Assembly (NCBI GenBank): GCA_964423835.1
Contig: CAYRGJ010000006.1
Span: 65,805-129,804, forward strand
DNA: 64,000 nucleotides
DNA from: JAFGCL01 sp964423835
GTDB lineage: Bacteria > Chloroflexota > Dehalococcoidia > UBA2247 > RBG-13-53-26
Reading direction: 5' to 3'
The notes below the pieces were generated by a model, which did no database searches, had not been told where the DNA came from, and was given only the letters and a program-made list of their open reading frames with translations. A program made the translations under genes and the position numbers. Shown here in pieces: positions 25,545 to 33,600 of this stretch (position 1 is the first letter of the stretch; every line of letters begins with the position of its first letter).

Positions 25545-25590
25545 TCAGTCGCCCTCCGGGCCCGAGAGGTGGCCCGGAAGATCTAATCAG
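25524..25590. repeat. 25-bp perfect direct repeat duplicating the 3' end of OYE copy 3
   Basis: Identical copies at 25524-25548 and 25566-25590 (period 42 bp, in frame) include the last residues EVARKI and the TAA stop. The stop of the convergent alcohol dehydrogenase gene lies inside the second copy. Confidence 0.85.
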
Positions 25591-26726
25591 CCGCCTGGAG
25601 GCCCGGGCATCAGCAGCACCGGCTTGATGGTCCGCCCCTGCCTGGCGTCCCCGACGGCCCGGTTTATGGATCGGAAGCTGTAGAACTTCACCAGGCGCTC
25701 GAATGGGAAGCGCCCTGCCTTCCACGCCTGGATCAGCCGGGGGATGAAGTCCTGTGGCACGGCGTCACCCTGGACGATGCCGACGATCCTCCGGCCTCCC
25801 GGCAGCCGCTCCCCGCCGGCAGGGTTGGCAATCATGGCTGTGATGCCCCTGGGATTCAGCACCTCGCGGGCCAGCCGCTCCATCTGCGGGTCTCCGGTGG
25901 TCTCCAGGACGTAGTCCACCCCGCCGCCGGTGATTCGCTTTAGGGCCGTGCTGACGTCGACGTCCCCATGCCGGCTGTCGATGGCATGGCTGGCCCCCAG
26001 CTCGAGCGCCAGCTTCAGCCTGGCGCGCCGGATGTCGACCGCAACGATGGGCATGGCCCTGACCATGGCGGCGGCCATCACGGCCGCCAGGCCCACGGCC
26101 CTGGCGCCGAACACCGCCATGCTTTGTCCCGCGGAGATGCGCAGTGAGTTCAAGACCGTCCCGGCCCCCGTCTGCAGGCCGCAGCCCAGCGGCGCCAGAA
26201 GCTGCAGAGGCAGGTTCGGGGCTACCCTGACGGCATTGCGCTCGGTAACCACGGCGAAGGTGGCCATGGATGACTGCCCGAAGAAGTGCCCCCGGATGCC
26301 GCCTGGCTGCAGGGCGTTGCTGCCATCGAGACGCTGGAAGCCGAAATTGGCTTCATAGAAGCGCCGGCAATGGGCCGGCCGGCCGCGGCGGCACTCGCTG
26401 CAGGCGCCGCAGGACTGGTACGAGAGGACCACATGATCGCCGCTCTTCAAGCCGCTGACCAGCCCGCCTGCCTGCTCGACGATCCCCGCGCCTTCGTGAC
26501 CCAGCACCAACGGACCGTCGGCATCCTCCCAGTGGTCGCAATACGTTATGTCAGTGTGGCAGATCCCGGAGGCCGCTATGCGCACCAGAACCTCATCGTC
26601 GCGGGGTCCCTCGAGATCCAGGCGCTCGATACGGAACGGCCCGCCCCTCTGGCGCAGCACCGCGGCGTGTATCTCCCGGAGCCGGGCGCTTGCCTCCCGG
26701 CGGGCAGGCGCCGGCCGCGCCGTCAC
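25587..26726 (-). CDS. zinc-dependent alcohol dehydrogenase (aryl-alcohol dehydrogenase-like)
   Basis: This 379-aa medium-chain dehydrogenase has catalytic zinc ligands in GICHTDITY, LVLGHEGAGIV and LGCGLQTGAGTV. The structural-zinc lobe is CGACSECRRGRPAHC. It resembles benzyl/aryl-alcohol dehydrogenases (XylB-like). The Rossmann loop usually reading GxGxxG is FGARAVGLAAV, with Arg for the second Gly, which may change cofactor affinity. The GTG start at 26726 follows AGGGG. It lies 41 bp after DedA on the same strand and next to three OYE enzymes. A shared pathway of ketone or enone reduction is possible but unproven. Confidence 0.9.
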   Translation of the reverse strand: MTARPAPARREASARLREIHAAVLRQRGGPFRIERLDLEGPRDDEVLVRIAASGICHTDITYCDHWEDADGPLVLGHEGAGIVEQAGGLVSGLKSGDHVVLSYQSCGACSECRRGRPAHCRRFYEANFGFQRLDGSNALQPGGIRGHFFGQSSMATFAVVTERNAVRVAPNLPLQLLAPLGCGLQTGAGTVLNSLRISAGQSMAVFGARAVGLAAVMAAAMVRAMPIVAVDIRRARLKLALELGASHAIDSRHGDVDVSTALKRITGGGVDYVLETTGDPQMERLAREVLNPRGITAMIANPAGGERLPGGRRIVGIVQGDAVPQDFIPRLIQAWKAGRFPFERLVKFYSFRSINRAVGDARQGRTIKPVLLMPGPPGG

Positions 26727-26767
26727 CGCCGTCCCCTGACGATGCCCTGCCTGTGGATGCCCATGGC

Positions 26768-27592
26768 CTAATCCTCAGGCGCTGCTGCTTTGCCCTGAGG
26801 CGGCGGATCATCCGCGGCCGCTTTCGGCAGCTCCGGGGCGGCCGGATCACCCTTCGCCTCCGCCGGGTCCGCACCGACCGGGTTCCCCGGCCCGGCGGCC
26901 GGGGCCGCCTTTCCTGGTCTCCTGAAGATCTTCGTTCTGATCAGGGCGAAGATCTCGTGGCGCTCCGTCCTCCACAGGTGAATGGCCGCGGGCATTATCG
27001 AGATGACGATGACCGCCAGGACGATGAGCAGGAAGTAGCGGTCGAGAACGTCCGGGGGGATGGCATCGGCCAGAAAGTAGCCGGCCAGAGTCACCCCGAC
27101 GGCCCAGATCAGGCCGCCAAACAGGTTGAAGAACATGAAGCGGCGCCAGCGCATACTGACTGCGCCGGCCACGATAGGCACGAAGGTGCGAATGAAGGGC
27201 ATGAACCGGGCGATGGTGATGGTCTTCCCGCCGTGCTTGTCGTAGAAGCCCTTGGCCGCCAGCAGGTTCTTGGGCCGGAAGAGCAGCGACTGGGGCCGCC
27301 TGAAGAGCGGCGGGCCCGCCTTGCGGCCGAACCAGTAGCCCACGTTGTCCCCCAGCACCGCGGCGGCGAAGAGGAGCGGCAGGAGCACCCAGAGGCTGAG
27401 CTTCACCTCTTCGCCAGCGGAGAGCGTTACTCCCTTGTAGGCCAGCAACCCCGCCGTCAGCAGCAGGCTGTCACCAGGCAGGAAGAATCCGAAGAAGAGG
27501 CCGGACTCGGCGAAGATAATGGCGAACAGGATGCAGTAGACGGCCGCCGGCCCGTAGTCCCTGACCAGTTCCTCCAGGGGTATGAAGTTCAT
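26768..27592 (-). CDS. DedA-family membrane protein
   Basis: This 274-aa polytopic membrane protein has the family motifs FFLPGDSLLLTAG, LGDNVGYWFGRKAG and the re-entrant-loop signature RFMPFIRTFVPIVAGAV. DedA proteins act in undecaprenyl-phosphate or phospholipid translocation and proton-dependent membrane homeostasis. About 55 C-terminal residues form a Pro/Ala/Gly-rich cytoplasmic tail not typical of the family. The -10 box TATAAT lies at 27643-27648. Confidence 0.92.
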   Translation of the reverse strand: MNFIPLEELVRDYGPAAVYCILFAIIFAESGLFFGFFLPGDSLLLTAGLLAYKGVTLSAGEEVKLSLWVLLPLLFAAAVLGDNVGYWFGRKAGPPLFRRPQSLLFRPKNLLAAKGFYDKHGGKTITIARFMPFIRTFVPIVAGAVSMRWRRFMFFNLFGGLIWAVGVTLAGYFLADAIPPDVLDRYFLLIVLAVIVISIMPAAIHLWRTERHEIFALIRTKIFRRPGKAAPAAGPGNPVGADPAEAKGDPAAPELPKAAADDPPPQGKAAAPED

Positions 27593-27642
27593 CTAGATTG
27601 AGTCTCTCATTGCCGTTCCGCCATGCCGCACAGGCCAGGAGT

Positions 27643-27648
27643 ATTATA
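27643..27648 (-). promoter_or_regulatory. -10 box (TATAAT) for the DedA gene
   Basis: A perfect TATAAT on the minus strand lies 50 bp before the ATG. There is no clear -35. Confidence 0.45.
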
Positions 27649-27691
27649 CAGGGAAACCGGCGGAGGGGCCCGCGGGCTGGAGGAACCGTGC

Positions 27692-28372
27692 TCAGTGACC
27701 GCGGTCCAGCAGGTTTCCGGAGGCGGCCTGGTGGGCCAGGCGGGCCGGCTCGGGCAGCCGGTATCCGCGGCAGCACCGGCTGACCCAGGCTATGGCTGCC
27801 CTCAGGTCCACCCTGTGGCCGATGGACACGTAGACCGGCCGCACCCCGTCCCTGGTGCGCAGCGCGGCCCCCACCACCTCCCCCTGGTGCTTTATCCGGG
27901 CAGTGCTGCCCCGTGCCGCGGCCAGGGGCCGGTGGGTGCCGCAGAGGAGGGATTTGGCGCAGCCGATGGTGGGGACGTCCAGGATCACCCCCAGGTGCGA
28001 GGCAATGCCGCAGCGCCGGGGGTGGGCTAGGCCCTGCCCGTCCACCAGGATCAGGTCCGGCGTCAGCTTCAGCCTGGCGTAGGCGGCCAGGATCACCGGA
28101 GCCTCCCGGAACGAGAGCAGGCCGGGTATGTACGGGAAGTCCACCACCTGCTCCACCAAGCCGATCTCGGCTACCTGCAGGTCCGGGTACGAGAGCACCA
28201 CCACCGTCCCCCGCACCCGCCCCTGGAACCGGGGGGCGGAGATGTCCACCCCGGCGATCAGCCGGGGAGCGCGCACCTCGTTCCGCTTCGAAACCAGGCC
28301 CGCCACCTTCAGCTGGATGTCGCGGGCCTCGGCCGTGGTCACCTTCCACGGGTGGAGAGGCTTGGCCGGCAT
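27692..28372 (-). CDS. nfi: endonuclease V (deoxyinosine 3' endonuclease)
   Basis: This 226-aa nuclease nicks DNA one base 3' of deoxyinosine, initiating repair of deaminated adenine. Catalytic acidic residues are in LIAGVDIS, GLLSFREAP and LILVDGQGLAHPR, the family pattern. ATG 28372 is chosen because a perfect TATAAT ends six bases upstream, so the transcript would begin at or next to the start codon (leaderless). It is divergent from cobO. Confidence 0.95.
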   Translation of the reverse strand: MPAKPLHPWKVTTAEARDIQLKVAGLVSKRNEVRAPRLIAGVDISAPRFQGRVRGTVVVLSYPDLQVAEIGLVEQVVDFPYIPGLLSFREAPVILAAYARLKLTPDLILVDGQGLAHPRRCGIASHLGVILDVPTIGCAKSLLCGTHRPLAAARGSTARIKHQGEVVGAALRTRDGVRPVYVSIGHRVDLRAAIAWVSRCCRGYRLPEPARLAHQAASGNLLDRGH

Positions 28373-28378
28373 GGCTCG

Positions 28379-28384
28379 ATTATA
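28379..28384 (-). promoter_or_regulatory. -10 box for nfi, leaderless
   Basis: TATAAT lies on the minus strand with only six bases before the ATG. TTTCGG sits at 17 bp as a poor -35. Confidence 0.6.
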
Positions 28385-28409
28385 GGGCATCGCCCTGCAA
28401 TCCGAAATC

Positions 28410-28438
28410 TTGACAGCGCCGGCTGCGCTTGGTAAGCT
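28410..28438 (+). promoter_or_regulatory. promoter for cobO
   Basis: TTGACA, a 17-bp spacer and TAAGCT. The -10 ends ten bases before the cobO ATG, so the mRNA should be leaderless or nearly so. Confidence 0.7.
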
Positions 28439-28448
28439 GCGTTCTCAA

Positions 28449-28967
28449 ATGGCTGGCCTGGTCTACGTCTTCACTGGTGATGGAAAGGGCAAGACATCCG
28501 CGGCCCTGGGGATAGCCCTGCGGGCCGCGGGCCACGGGCTGCGCACCCACATCACCTTCTTCATGAAGGGCGAATACCCGTACGGGGAGCAGAAGACGCT
28601 GGGCCTGCTGCCCAACATCAGCGTGGCCCGCTTCGGCAGCCTGGAGTTCGTCGATCCGAACAATGTCAAGCCCGAGGAAAAGGAGCAGGCCCGGCTGGCT
28701 CTGGAGAACGCCCGGGTGGCCGCGCACAGCGGCCATATCGACCTCATCATCCTCGACGAGGTCAACGTGGCGGCCGCCTGGAAGCTGGTCGATGTGGCTG
28801 ATGTACTGCGCTTCATCAAGGAGAGGCCGGAGAACCTGGACGTGATACTGACCGGGCGGCACGCCGACCCGGAGGTTATCGCCATCGCCGACCTGGTGAC
28901 CGAGATGAAGGAGATCAAGCACCCTCACCGGAAGGGCATTCCCTCCCGGAAGGGCATCGACTTCTAG
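28449..28967 (+). CDS. cobO: cob(I)alamin adenosyltransferase (CobO/BtuR family)
   Basis: This 172-aa enzyme transfers the adenosyl group from ATP to cob(I)alamin or cobinamide. It has the P-loop GDGKGKTSAALG, the family segment DLIILDEVNVA and the C-terminal RKGIDF. No Shine-Dalgarno is seen. The promoter at 28410 gives a leaderless message. It lies 15 bp before rdgB and probably shares a transcript with rdgB, moaA and moaC, a cofactor and housekeeping set. It implies that the cell makes or salvages corrinoids. Confidence 0.95.
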   Translation: MAGLVYVFTGDGKGKTSAALGIALRAAGHGLRTHITFFMKGEYPYGEQKTLGLLPNISVARFGSLEFVDPNNVKPEEKEQARLALENARVAAHSGHIDLIILDEVNVAAAWKLVDVADVLRFIKERPENLDVILTGRHADPEVIAIADLVTEMKEIKHPHRKGIPSRKGIDF

Positions 28968-28982
28968 GGGGATTCTGGACCT

Positions 28983-29594
28983 TTGATTCCCCGGCTTCTT
29001 CTGGCTACCAGGAACGCCGGCAAGGCGCGCGAGTTCGCCCGGCTCCTTGAGGGCTCTCCTTTCGAGCTGACGACCCTTGATGCCGAGGGCATTCCGGGCG
29101 ACGTCGAAGAGTCGGGGAGGACCTTCCGGGAGAATGCCTGCCTCAAGGCCGCCGGCTATGCCCTGGACGAGCGCTTCCTGGTGCTGGCCGATGACTCCGG
29201 CCTCGAGGTCGATGCCCTGGGAGGCGCCCCGGGCCCTCTCTCGGCCCGCTTCGCCGGGGAAGACGCCACCGATGCCGACCGGGTCAACCTGCTGCTGTCG
29301 CGCCTCCGAGATGTGCCGCCGGAGGCCCGCTCCGCCCGCTTCCGCTGCGTCATCGCCATCGCGTCCGGCCCAAAAGTGGTAGGCTTATGTGAAGGGGTGT
29401 GTGAGGGGGTCGTCAGCCTGGAGGCCCGTGGCGGCGGGGGCTTCGGGTATGATCCGGTCTTCTACATCCCGGAGATGGGAAAGACCATGGCGGAACTGAC
29501 GCTGGAGGAGAAGAACCGGGTCAGCCATCGGGCCCGGGCCGCGCGGGAGGCGGTCCGCATCCTGCGGCGCCTTCGCCGGGAGATGGGGCCGTGA
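28983..29594 (+). CDS. rdgB: RdgB/HAM1 non-canonical purine NTP pyrophosphatase
   Basis: This 203-aa enzyme hydrolyses dITP, XTP and dXTP to monophosphates, keeping inosine out of DNA. Family motifs are LLATRNAGKAREF, DDSGLEVDALGGAPG and GGFGYDPVF. The TTG start at 28983 has GGGGGA upstream. The stop overlaps moaA as GTGA. Endonuclease V, which repairs inosine already in DNA, is encoded just across the divergent promoter. Confidence 0.95.
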   Translation: MIPRLLLATRNAGKAREFARLLEGSPFELTTLDAEGIPGDVEESGRTFRENACLKAAGYALDERFLVLADDSGLEVDALGGAPGPLSARFAGEDATDADRVNLLLSRLRDVPPEARSARFRCVIAIASGPKVVGLCEGVCEGVVSLEARGGGGFGYDPVFYIPEMGKTMAELTLEEKNRVSHRARAAREAVRILRRLRREMGP

Positions 29595-30571
29595 GCGGGA
29601 TATCGGACTCGTTCCAGCGGCCCATCAGCTACCTCCGGGTCTCCGTGACCGACCGCTGCAACCTGCGCTGCATCTACTGCATGCCGCCGGAGGGCATAGC
29701 GCAGATGGCCCACTCGGACATACTGCGCTATGAGGAGATACTGGCCGTGGTCCGCGTGGCGGCGGAGATGGGGATCAATCGAATCCGCCTCAGCGGGGGC
29801 GAGCCCCTGGCCAGGGCGGGGCTGGCGGACCTGGTCCGCATGCTGTCCGGGGTTAAGGACGTCGAGGACCTCTCGCTGACCACCAACGGCGTGCTGCTGA
29901 AGGGGCAGGCGGCCGCCCTCCGGGGGGCTGGCTTGATGCGGGTCAATGTCAGCCTCGATTCCCTGCAGCGCGAAAAGTACCAGCGCATCACCGGGCAGGA
30001 CCGGCTTTCCGATGTCCTGGACGGCATCAGGGAGGCAGAGAGGGTCGGGCTGGCTCCCATCAAGGTCAACGTGGTGGCGATGCGAGGCGTCAACGACGAT
30101 GAGCTGGTGGATTTCGCCAGGCTCACCCGGGATGGCTGGAACGTCCGCTTCATCGAGCTCATGCCGATGCTGGGGAAGGGCGGAGGGCAGCCGGAGTTCC
30201 TGCCGGCGAAGGAGATGTGGGACATCATCTCCTCCATCGGCCCGCTGGAGCCCTGCCAGTCCCTGCCGGGCAACGGCCCGGCCAGTTACTACCGGCTGCC
30301 GGGAGCCAGGGGCACCGTGGGGTTCATCACCCCGGTCAGCGACCACTTCTGTTTCAAGTGCAACCGGCTCAGGCTGACCGCTGACGGCAAGCTGCTCCCC
30401 TGCCTGCTGGCCGGCGAAGAGATCGATCTGCAGTCGGCCCTCAGGCGCGGGGCGCCCCCGGAGGAGATCCGGCGGGTGCTCCTGGAGGCGGTGGCGTCGA
30501 AGCCCGAAGGCCATCGCGTCGGCCAGGGGGAGATCGGCCAGAAGAGGCCGATGACGCAGGTAGGAGGGTAG
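29591..30571 (+). CDS. moaA: GTP 3',8-cyclase MoaA
   Basis: This 326-aa radical SAM enzyme starts molybdopterin synthesis, converting GTP to 3',8-cH2GTP. The N-terminal cluster motif is TDRCNLRCIYCMPP. The C-terminal GTP-binding cluster is CFKCNRLRL...LPCL. The GTG start overlaps the rdgB stop by four bases, and moaC follows five bases after its end. The family C-terminal GG dipeptide is present (QVGG), needed for activity. Confidence 0.96.
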   Translation: MSGISDSFQRPISYLRVSVTDRCNLRCIYCMPPEGIAQMAHSDILRYEEILAVVRVAAEMGINRIRLSGGEPLARAGLADLVRMLSGVKDVEDLSLTTNGVLLKGQAAALRGAGLMRVNVSLDSLQREKYQRITGQDRLSDVLDGIREAERVGLAPIKVNVVAMRGVNDDELVDFARLTRDGWNVRFIELMPMLGKGGGQPEFLPAKEMWDIISSIGPLEPCQSLPGNGPASYYRLPGARGTVGFITPVSDHFCFKCNRLRLTADGKLLPCLLAGEEIDLQSALRRGAPPEEIRRVLLEAVASKPEGHRVGQGEIGQKRPMTQVGG

Positions 30572-30576
30572 GCGCC

Positions 30577-31029
30577 ATGGGCGGCAAAGTACGCATGATC
30601 GACGTGGGCGGCAAGCCCGATACGGAGCGAGAGGCCGTGGCCAGGGGCGTGGTCCGGATGCAGACGGCGACCTTCAAGATGCTGCGCGAGGGCAAGATCC
30701 CCAAGGGCGATGTCCTGGCCGCGGCGCAGGTGGCCGGCATCATGGCGGCCAAGCAGACCCCGTCCCTGCTGCCCCTGTGCCACCCGCTGCTGCTGTCAGA
30801 GGTCAAGGTGGACTTCGACCTCGATGCCAGGAGCAAGGCGGTGAACATCACCGCCTCGGTGAGGACCACCGGCAAGACCGGGGTGGAGATGGAAGCCCTC
30901 ACCTCGGTGGCCGTGGCTGCGCTGACCATCTACGACATGTGCAAGGGCGTGGACCCCCGGATGCGCATCGAGGCCATCCGCCTCGCCCGTAAGAGCGGCG
31001 GCAAGAGCGGCGAAGTCGTCTTCGAGTAA
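30577..31029 (+). CDS. moaC: cyclic pyranopterin monophosphate synthase MoaC
   Basis: This 150-aa enzyme completes conversion of the MoaA product to cPMP. It has VRMIDVGGKPDTEREAVARG, the active-site stretch LLPLCHPLLLSEVKV and MCKGVDPRMRIEAIRL. TAGGAGG precedes the ATG. Moa sulfur-insertion proteins (MoaD/MoaE) are not in the window. Confidence 0.97.
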   Translation: MGGKVRMIDVGGKPDTEREAVARGVVRMQTATFKMLREGKIPKGDVLAAAQVAGIMAAKQTPSLLPLCHPLLLSEVKVDFDLDARSKAVNITASVRTTGKTGVEMEALTSVAVAALTIYDMCKGVDPRMRIEAIRLARKSGGKSGEVVFE

Positions 31030-31140
31030 CGCCGGCGCCAGGCTGCTGCGATCACCGCGCCTGCTCTGGTTGCCGCAGCTGCTTTGGCCAACTCGCCGGA
31101 CCTGGCCGGCAGGCCCGGCCCCGGCGGCGCTGCCGGACAC

Positions 31141-31162
31141 GGCTGGCGCGGCCGCGCCAGCC
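31141..31162. other. 22-bp perfect palindrome after moaC
   Basis: Two 11-base arms GGCTGGCGCGG form a zero-loop inverted repeat, 26 bp before a TATACT box upstream of trkH. It could be a terminator-like hairpin (no U-run) or a dimeric-protein site. Confidence 0.5.
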
Positions 31163-31187
31163 AGCCGCCCCACCGGCCCGACTGTGC

Positions 31188-31193
31188 TATACT
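31188..31193 (+). promoter_or_regulatory. -10-like box (TATACT) for trkH
   Basis: TATACT lies 60 bp before the ATG. No clear -35 is seen. Confidence 0.35.
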
Positions 31194-31253
31194 TCCCTCT
31201 TGATTGCCCGGCTATGGTCAGACTCGTAGATACTGCGGTGGGTGAGTAGCCGT

Positions 31254-32726
31254 ATGCAGCCACGGAAAGAGTTCCAGCGGTTCCAGAAGCTGGGGGACAA
31301 GATCTTTCGCGTCCCCCGCGTGGAGCCTTGGCGGATTCCACTGGCCCTGGCGCAGGTCCCCAAGAACCAGACCATGTCCGTGGCCGTGGTCATCTGGGGG
31401 TTCGCGGTGACCATTGCCATCGGCGCCGTGCTGCTCATGCTGCCGGTAGCCTCCCAGACGCGCGAGTGGACCCCGTTCCCGGATGCCCTCTTCACGGCCA
31501 CATCGGCCACCTGCGTCACCGGCCTGGCGGTGATGGAAATCGGGACCCACTTCAATGCCTTCGGCCAGGCTGTGATCGCGCTGCTGATGCAGGTGGGGGG
31601 CTTCGGCTTCATGTCCAGCGCCACCCTGCTGCTGCTGGCCTTCGGCCGCAGCGTGGGCCTGCGCGAGAAGCTGGTCATCGCCGAGTCCATGGGCGTGGAG
31701 AGGCTGGGAGGGCTGCTTCGCATGCTCCTGGGCATCGCCTTCTTCAGCCTGATCTGCGAAGGCCTCGGCGCGGTGCTGCTGTTCTTCCGGTTTTCCCAGG
31801 AGTATGCCTCGCCAGCGACGGCCATGTGGCAGTCCGTGTTTCACGCGGTGTCGGCCTTCAACCAGTGCGGGCTGGACATCATCGGTCACGGCACCAGCTT
31901 CGAGGAGTACCGCGGCGATCCCCTGGTGGTTCTCACCTTTGCCGGGCTCATCATCCTCGGCGGCCTCAGCTTCCTGGTGGTGTTTGACATCCTCAAGAAG
32001 CGCAGCTTCCGCAAGCTGTCGCTGGACAGCAAGATGGTGGTGACGATGACGGCCGTGCTGCTGATCGCGGGCACCTGCGTCCTGCTGGCCACCGAGTACA
32101 ACAACGAGGCCACCATGGCGCAATGGCCTGTCGGGCAGAAGATCTGGGACGCCTTCTTCCACGCGGTCACGCCCAGGACGGCCGGCTTCAACACGATCCA
32201 TGTGGGCTCGATGGCGGCCTACTCGCTTTTCTTCACCATCATGCTGATGTTCATCGGCGGCGCCTCCGGCTCCACGTCCGGCGGCATCAAGGTCAATACC
32301 TTCGGCGTGCTGCTGGCCACGGTGTGGAGCTCCCTGCGTGGCAGAGCGCACTCGGAGGCCTTCGGCCGGGAGATGAGGCCGCAGCTGGTCCACCGGGCGC
32401 TGGCCATAGCCCTGCTGTCCCTGGGGCTGGTGGGGGTAGTGGCCCTGGTGCTCACCATCACCGAAGGCAGCTCGGCCATGGTCCTGCGCGACGGGACATC
32501 GCGGGCGCCGGAGTTCATTGACGTCCTTTTCGAGACGGTGTCGGCCTTCGCCACGGTGGGGCTGTCCACCGGGCTGACGCCCTTCCTGTCGCTGGCCGGC
32601 AAGCTCATCGTTGTGGCCACCATGTTCGTTGGGCGGCTGGGCCCGCTGACACTGGCTCTGTCGCTGGTGCAGGCACAGAAGACTGTTGAATACCGCTATC
32701 CTCACGATCAGGTGAGGATCGGCTAG
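31254..32726 (+). CDS. trkH: TrkH/KtrB-family potassium uptake protein
   Basis: This 490-aa membrane subunit has the four repeated pore segments of the SKT superfamily: ATSATCVTGLAV, HAVSAFNQCGLDI, HAVTPRTAGFNT and ETVSAFATVGLSTG. The final HDQVRIG is typical of KtrB-like proteins. ATG 31254 is preferred for GGTGAG seven bases upstream; GTG 31242 is in frame. The regulatory RCK subunit follows after 11 bp, so the pair forms a complete Ktr/Trk potassium importer, probably Na+- or H+-coupled. Confidence 0.95.
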   Translation: MQPRKEFQRFQKLGDKIFRVPRVEPWRIPLALAQVPKNQTMSVAVVIWGFAVTIAIGAVLLMLPVASQTREWTPFPDALFTATSATCVTGLAVMEIGTHFNAFGQAVIALLMQVGGFGFMSSATLLLLAFGRSVGLREKLVIAESMGVERLGGLLRMLLGIAFFSLICEGLGAVLLFFRFSQEYASPATAMWQSVFHAVSAFNQCGLDIIGHGTSFEEYRGDPLVVLTFAGLIILGGLSFLVVFDILKKRSFRKLSLDSKMVVTMTAVLLIAGTCVLLATEYNNEATMAQWPVGQKIWDAFFHAVTPRTAGFNTIHVGSMAAYSLFFTIMLMFIGGASGSTSGGIKVNTFGVLLATVWSSLRGRAHSEAFGREMRPQLVHRALAIALLSLGLVGVVALVLTITEGSSAMVLRDGTSRAPEFIDVLFETVSAFATVGLSTGLTPFLSLAGKLIVVATMFVGRLGPLTLALSLVQAQKTVEYRYPHDQVRIG

Positions 32727-32737
32727 GGGGTGACTTC

Positions 32738-33430
32738 ATGAAGAAACAGGTCGCCATTCTGGGGCTGGGGCGTTTTGGCGTCGGCCTGGCCAATACCCTG
32801 CTGGGCATGGGCTACGACGTCCTGGCGATGGACAAAGAGGAGAAGATGGTGCAGGGCATCTCCTCCACCATCACCCGGGCGGTGCAGGCCGACGGAACGG
32901 ATGAGCTGGTGCTCAGGGAGCTGGGCATCGACAAATTTGACGTGGCCATCGTGGCCATGGGGTCGGACATCGCCAACAGCGTGCTCTCGACCATCCTCCT
33001 GCGGAAGCTGGGCGTCCGCTACGTGGTGGCCCGGGCCGACAACGACCTTCACGGCACCATCCTGGAGAGGATCGGCGCTGACAAAGTGGTCTACCCCGAG
33101 CGCGAGATGGGCACGCGGGTGGCCCACGGCCTGATGCTGACCCAGGTCCTGGACTACATGCCCCTGGCGGGGGCCTACGGCGTGGCCAAGCTGGCGCCGC
33201 CGAACAGCTTCATCGGCCGGACCCTGGCCGAGCTGGGCCTGGGCCGCGAGGGGAAGTGGGGCATCGCCGTGCTCATTATCCAGCGAGAGAAGGAGGTGAT
33301 CGTGACGCCGGACAGGATGGAGGTGGTGAGGGCCAACGACACCCTGGTGGTGTCCGGGAACGACCTCAAGATCGAGCAGATGCTGACCGAGGCCCGCCAG
33401 ATGAGGAGGGAGGAGGATGAGGAGGACTGA
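32738..33430 (+). CDS. trkA: TrkA/KtrA RCK-domain potassium channel regulator
   Basis: This 230-aa peripheral subunit binds NAD(H) or ATP and gates the TrkH pore. The N-terminal RCK Rossmann domain has VAILGLGRFGVGLANTL and the acid VLAMDKEEK. The C-terminal RCK_C domain begins about residue 145 (LAPPNSFIGRTLAEL). The acidic tail MRREEDEED is unusual. It is cotranscribed with trkH. Confidence 0.95.
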   Translation: MKKQVAILGLGRFGVGLANTLLGMGYDVLAMDKEEKMVQGISSTITRAVQADGTDELVLRELGIDKFDVAIVAMGSDIANSVLSTILLRKLGVRYVVARADNDLHGTILERIGADKVVYPEREMGTRVAHGLMLTQVLDYMPLAGAYGVAKLAPPNSFIGRTLAELGLGREGKWGIAVLIIQREKEVIVTPDRMEVVRANDTLVVSGNDLKIEQMLTEARQMRREEDEED

Positions 33431-33479
33431 CGCGCGTGACGGCCGGGCGGCAACGGGGGCGCGCGCGACCGCGCCCGGC

Positions 33480-33509
33480 TTGACAGCCAATCGCCCGCCG
33501 GCGCATACT
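33480..33509 (+). promoter_or_regulatory. promoter for the SDR epimerase gene
   Basis: TTGACA, an 18-bp spacer and CATACT give a leader of about 85 nt. Confidence 0.6.
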
Positions 33510-33600
33510 TTCAGCCTGATCAGAGGGTGGGGGGTCAAGCTCTGAGGCTGTCAGATCGCGGCCGTAGCCCCCCAGGCGTGTGAGACAAGGAGGGTTACGC

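Noticed and set aside
28870..28967. RKGIPSRKGI repeat at the end of cobO as another 3'-end duplication
   Set aside because: The end of this family is naturally KGI-like, so the similarity is probably protein conservation rather than recent duplication.
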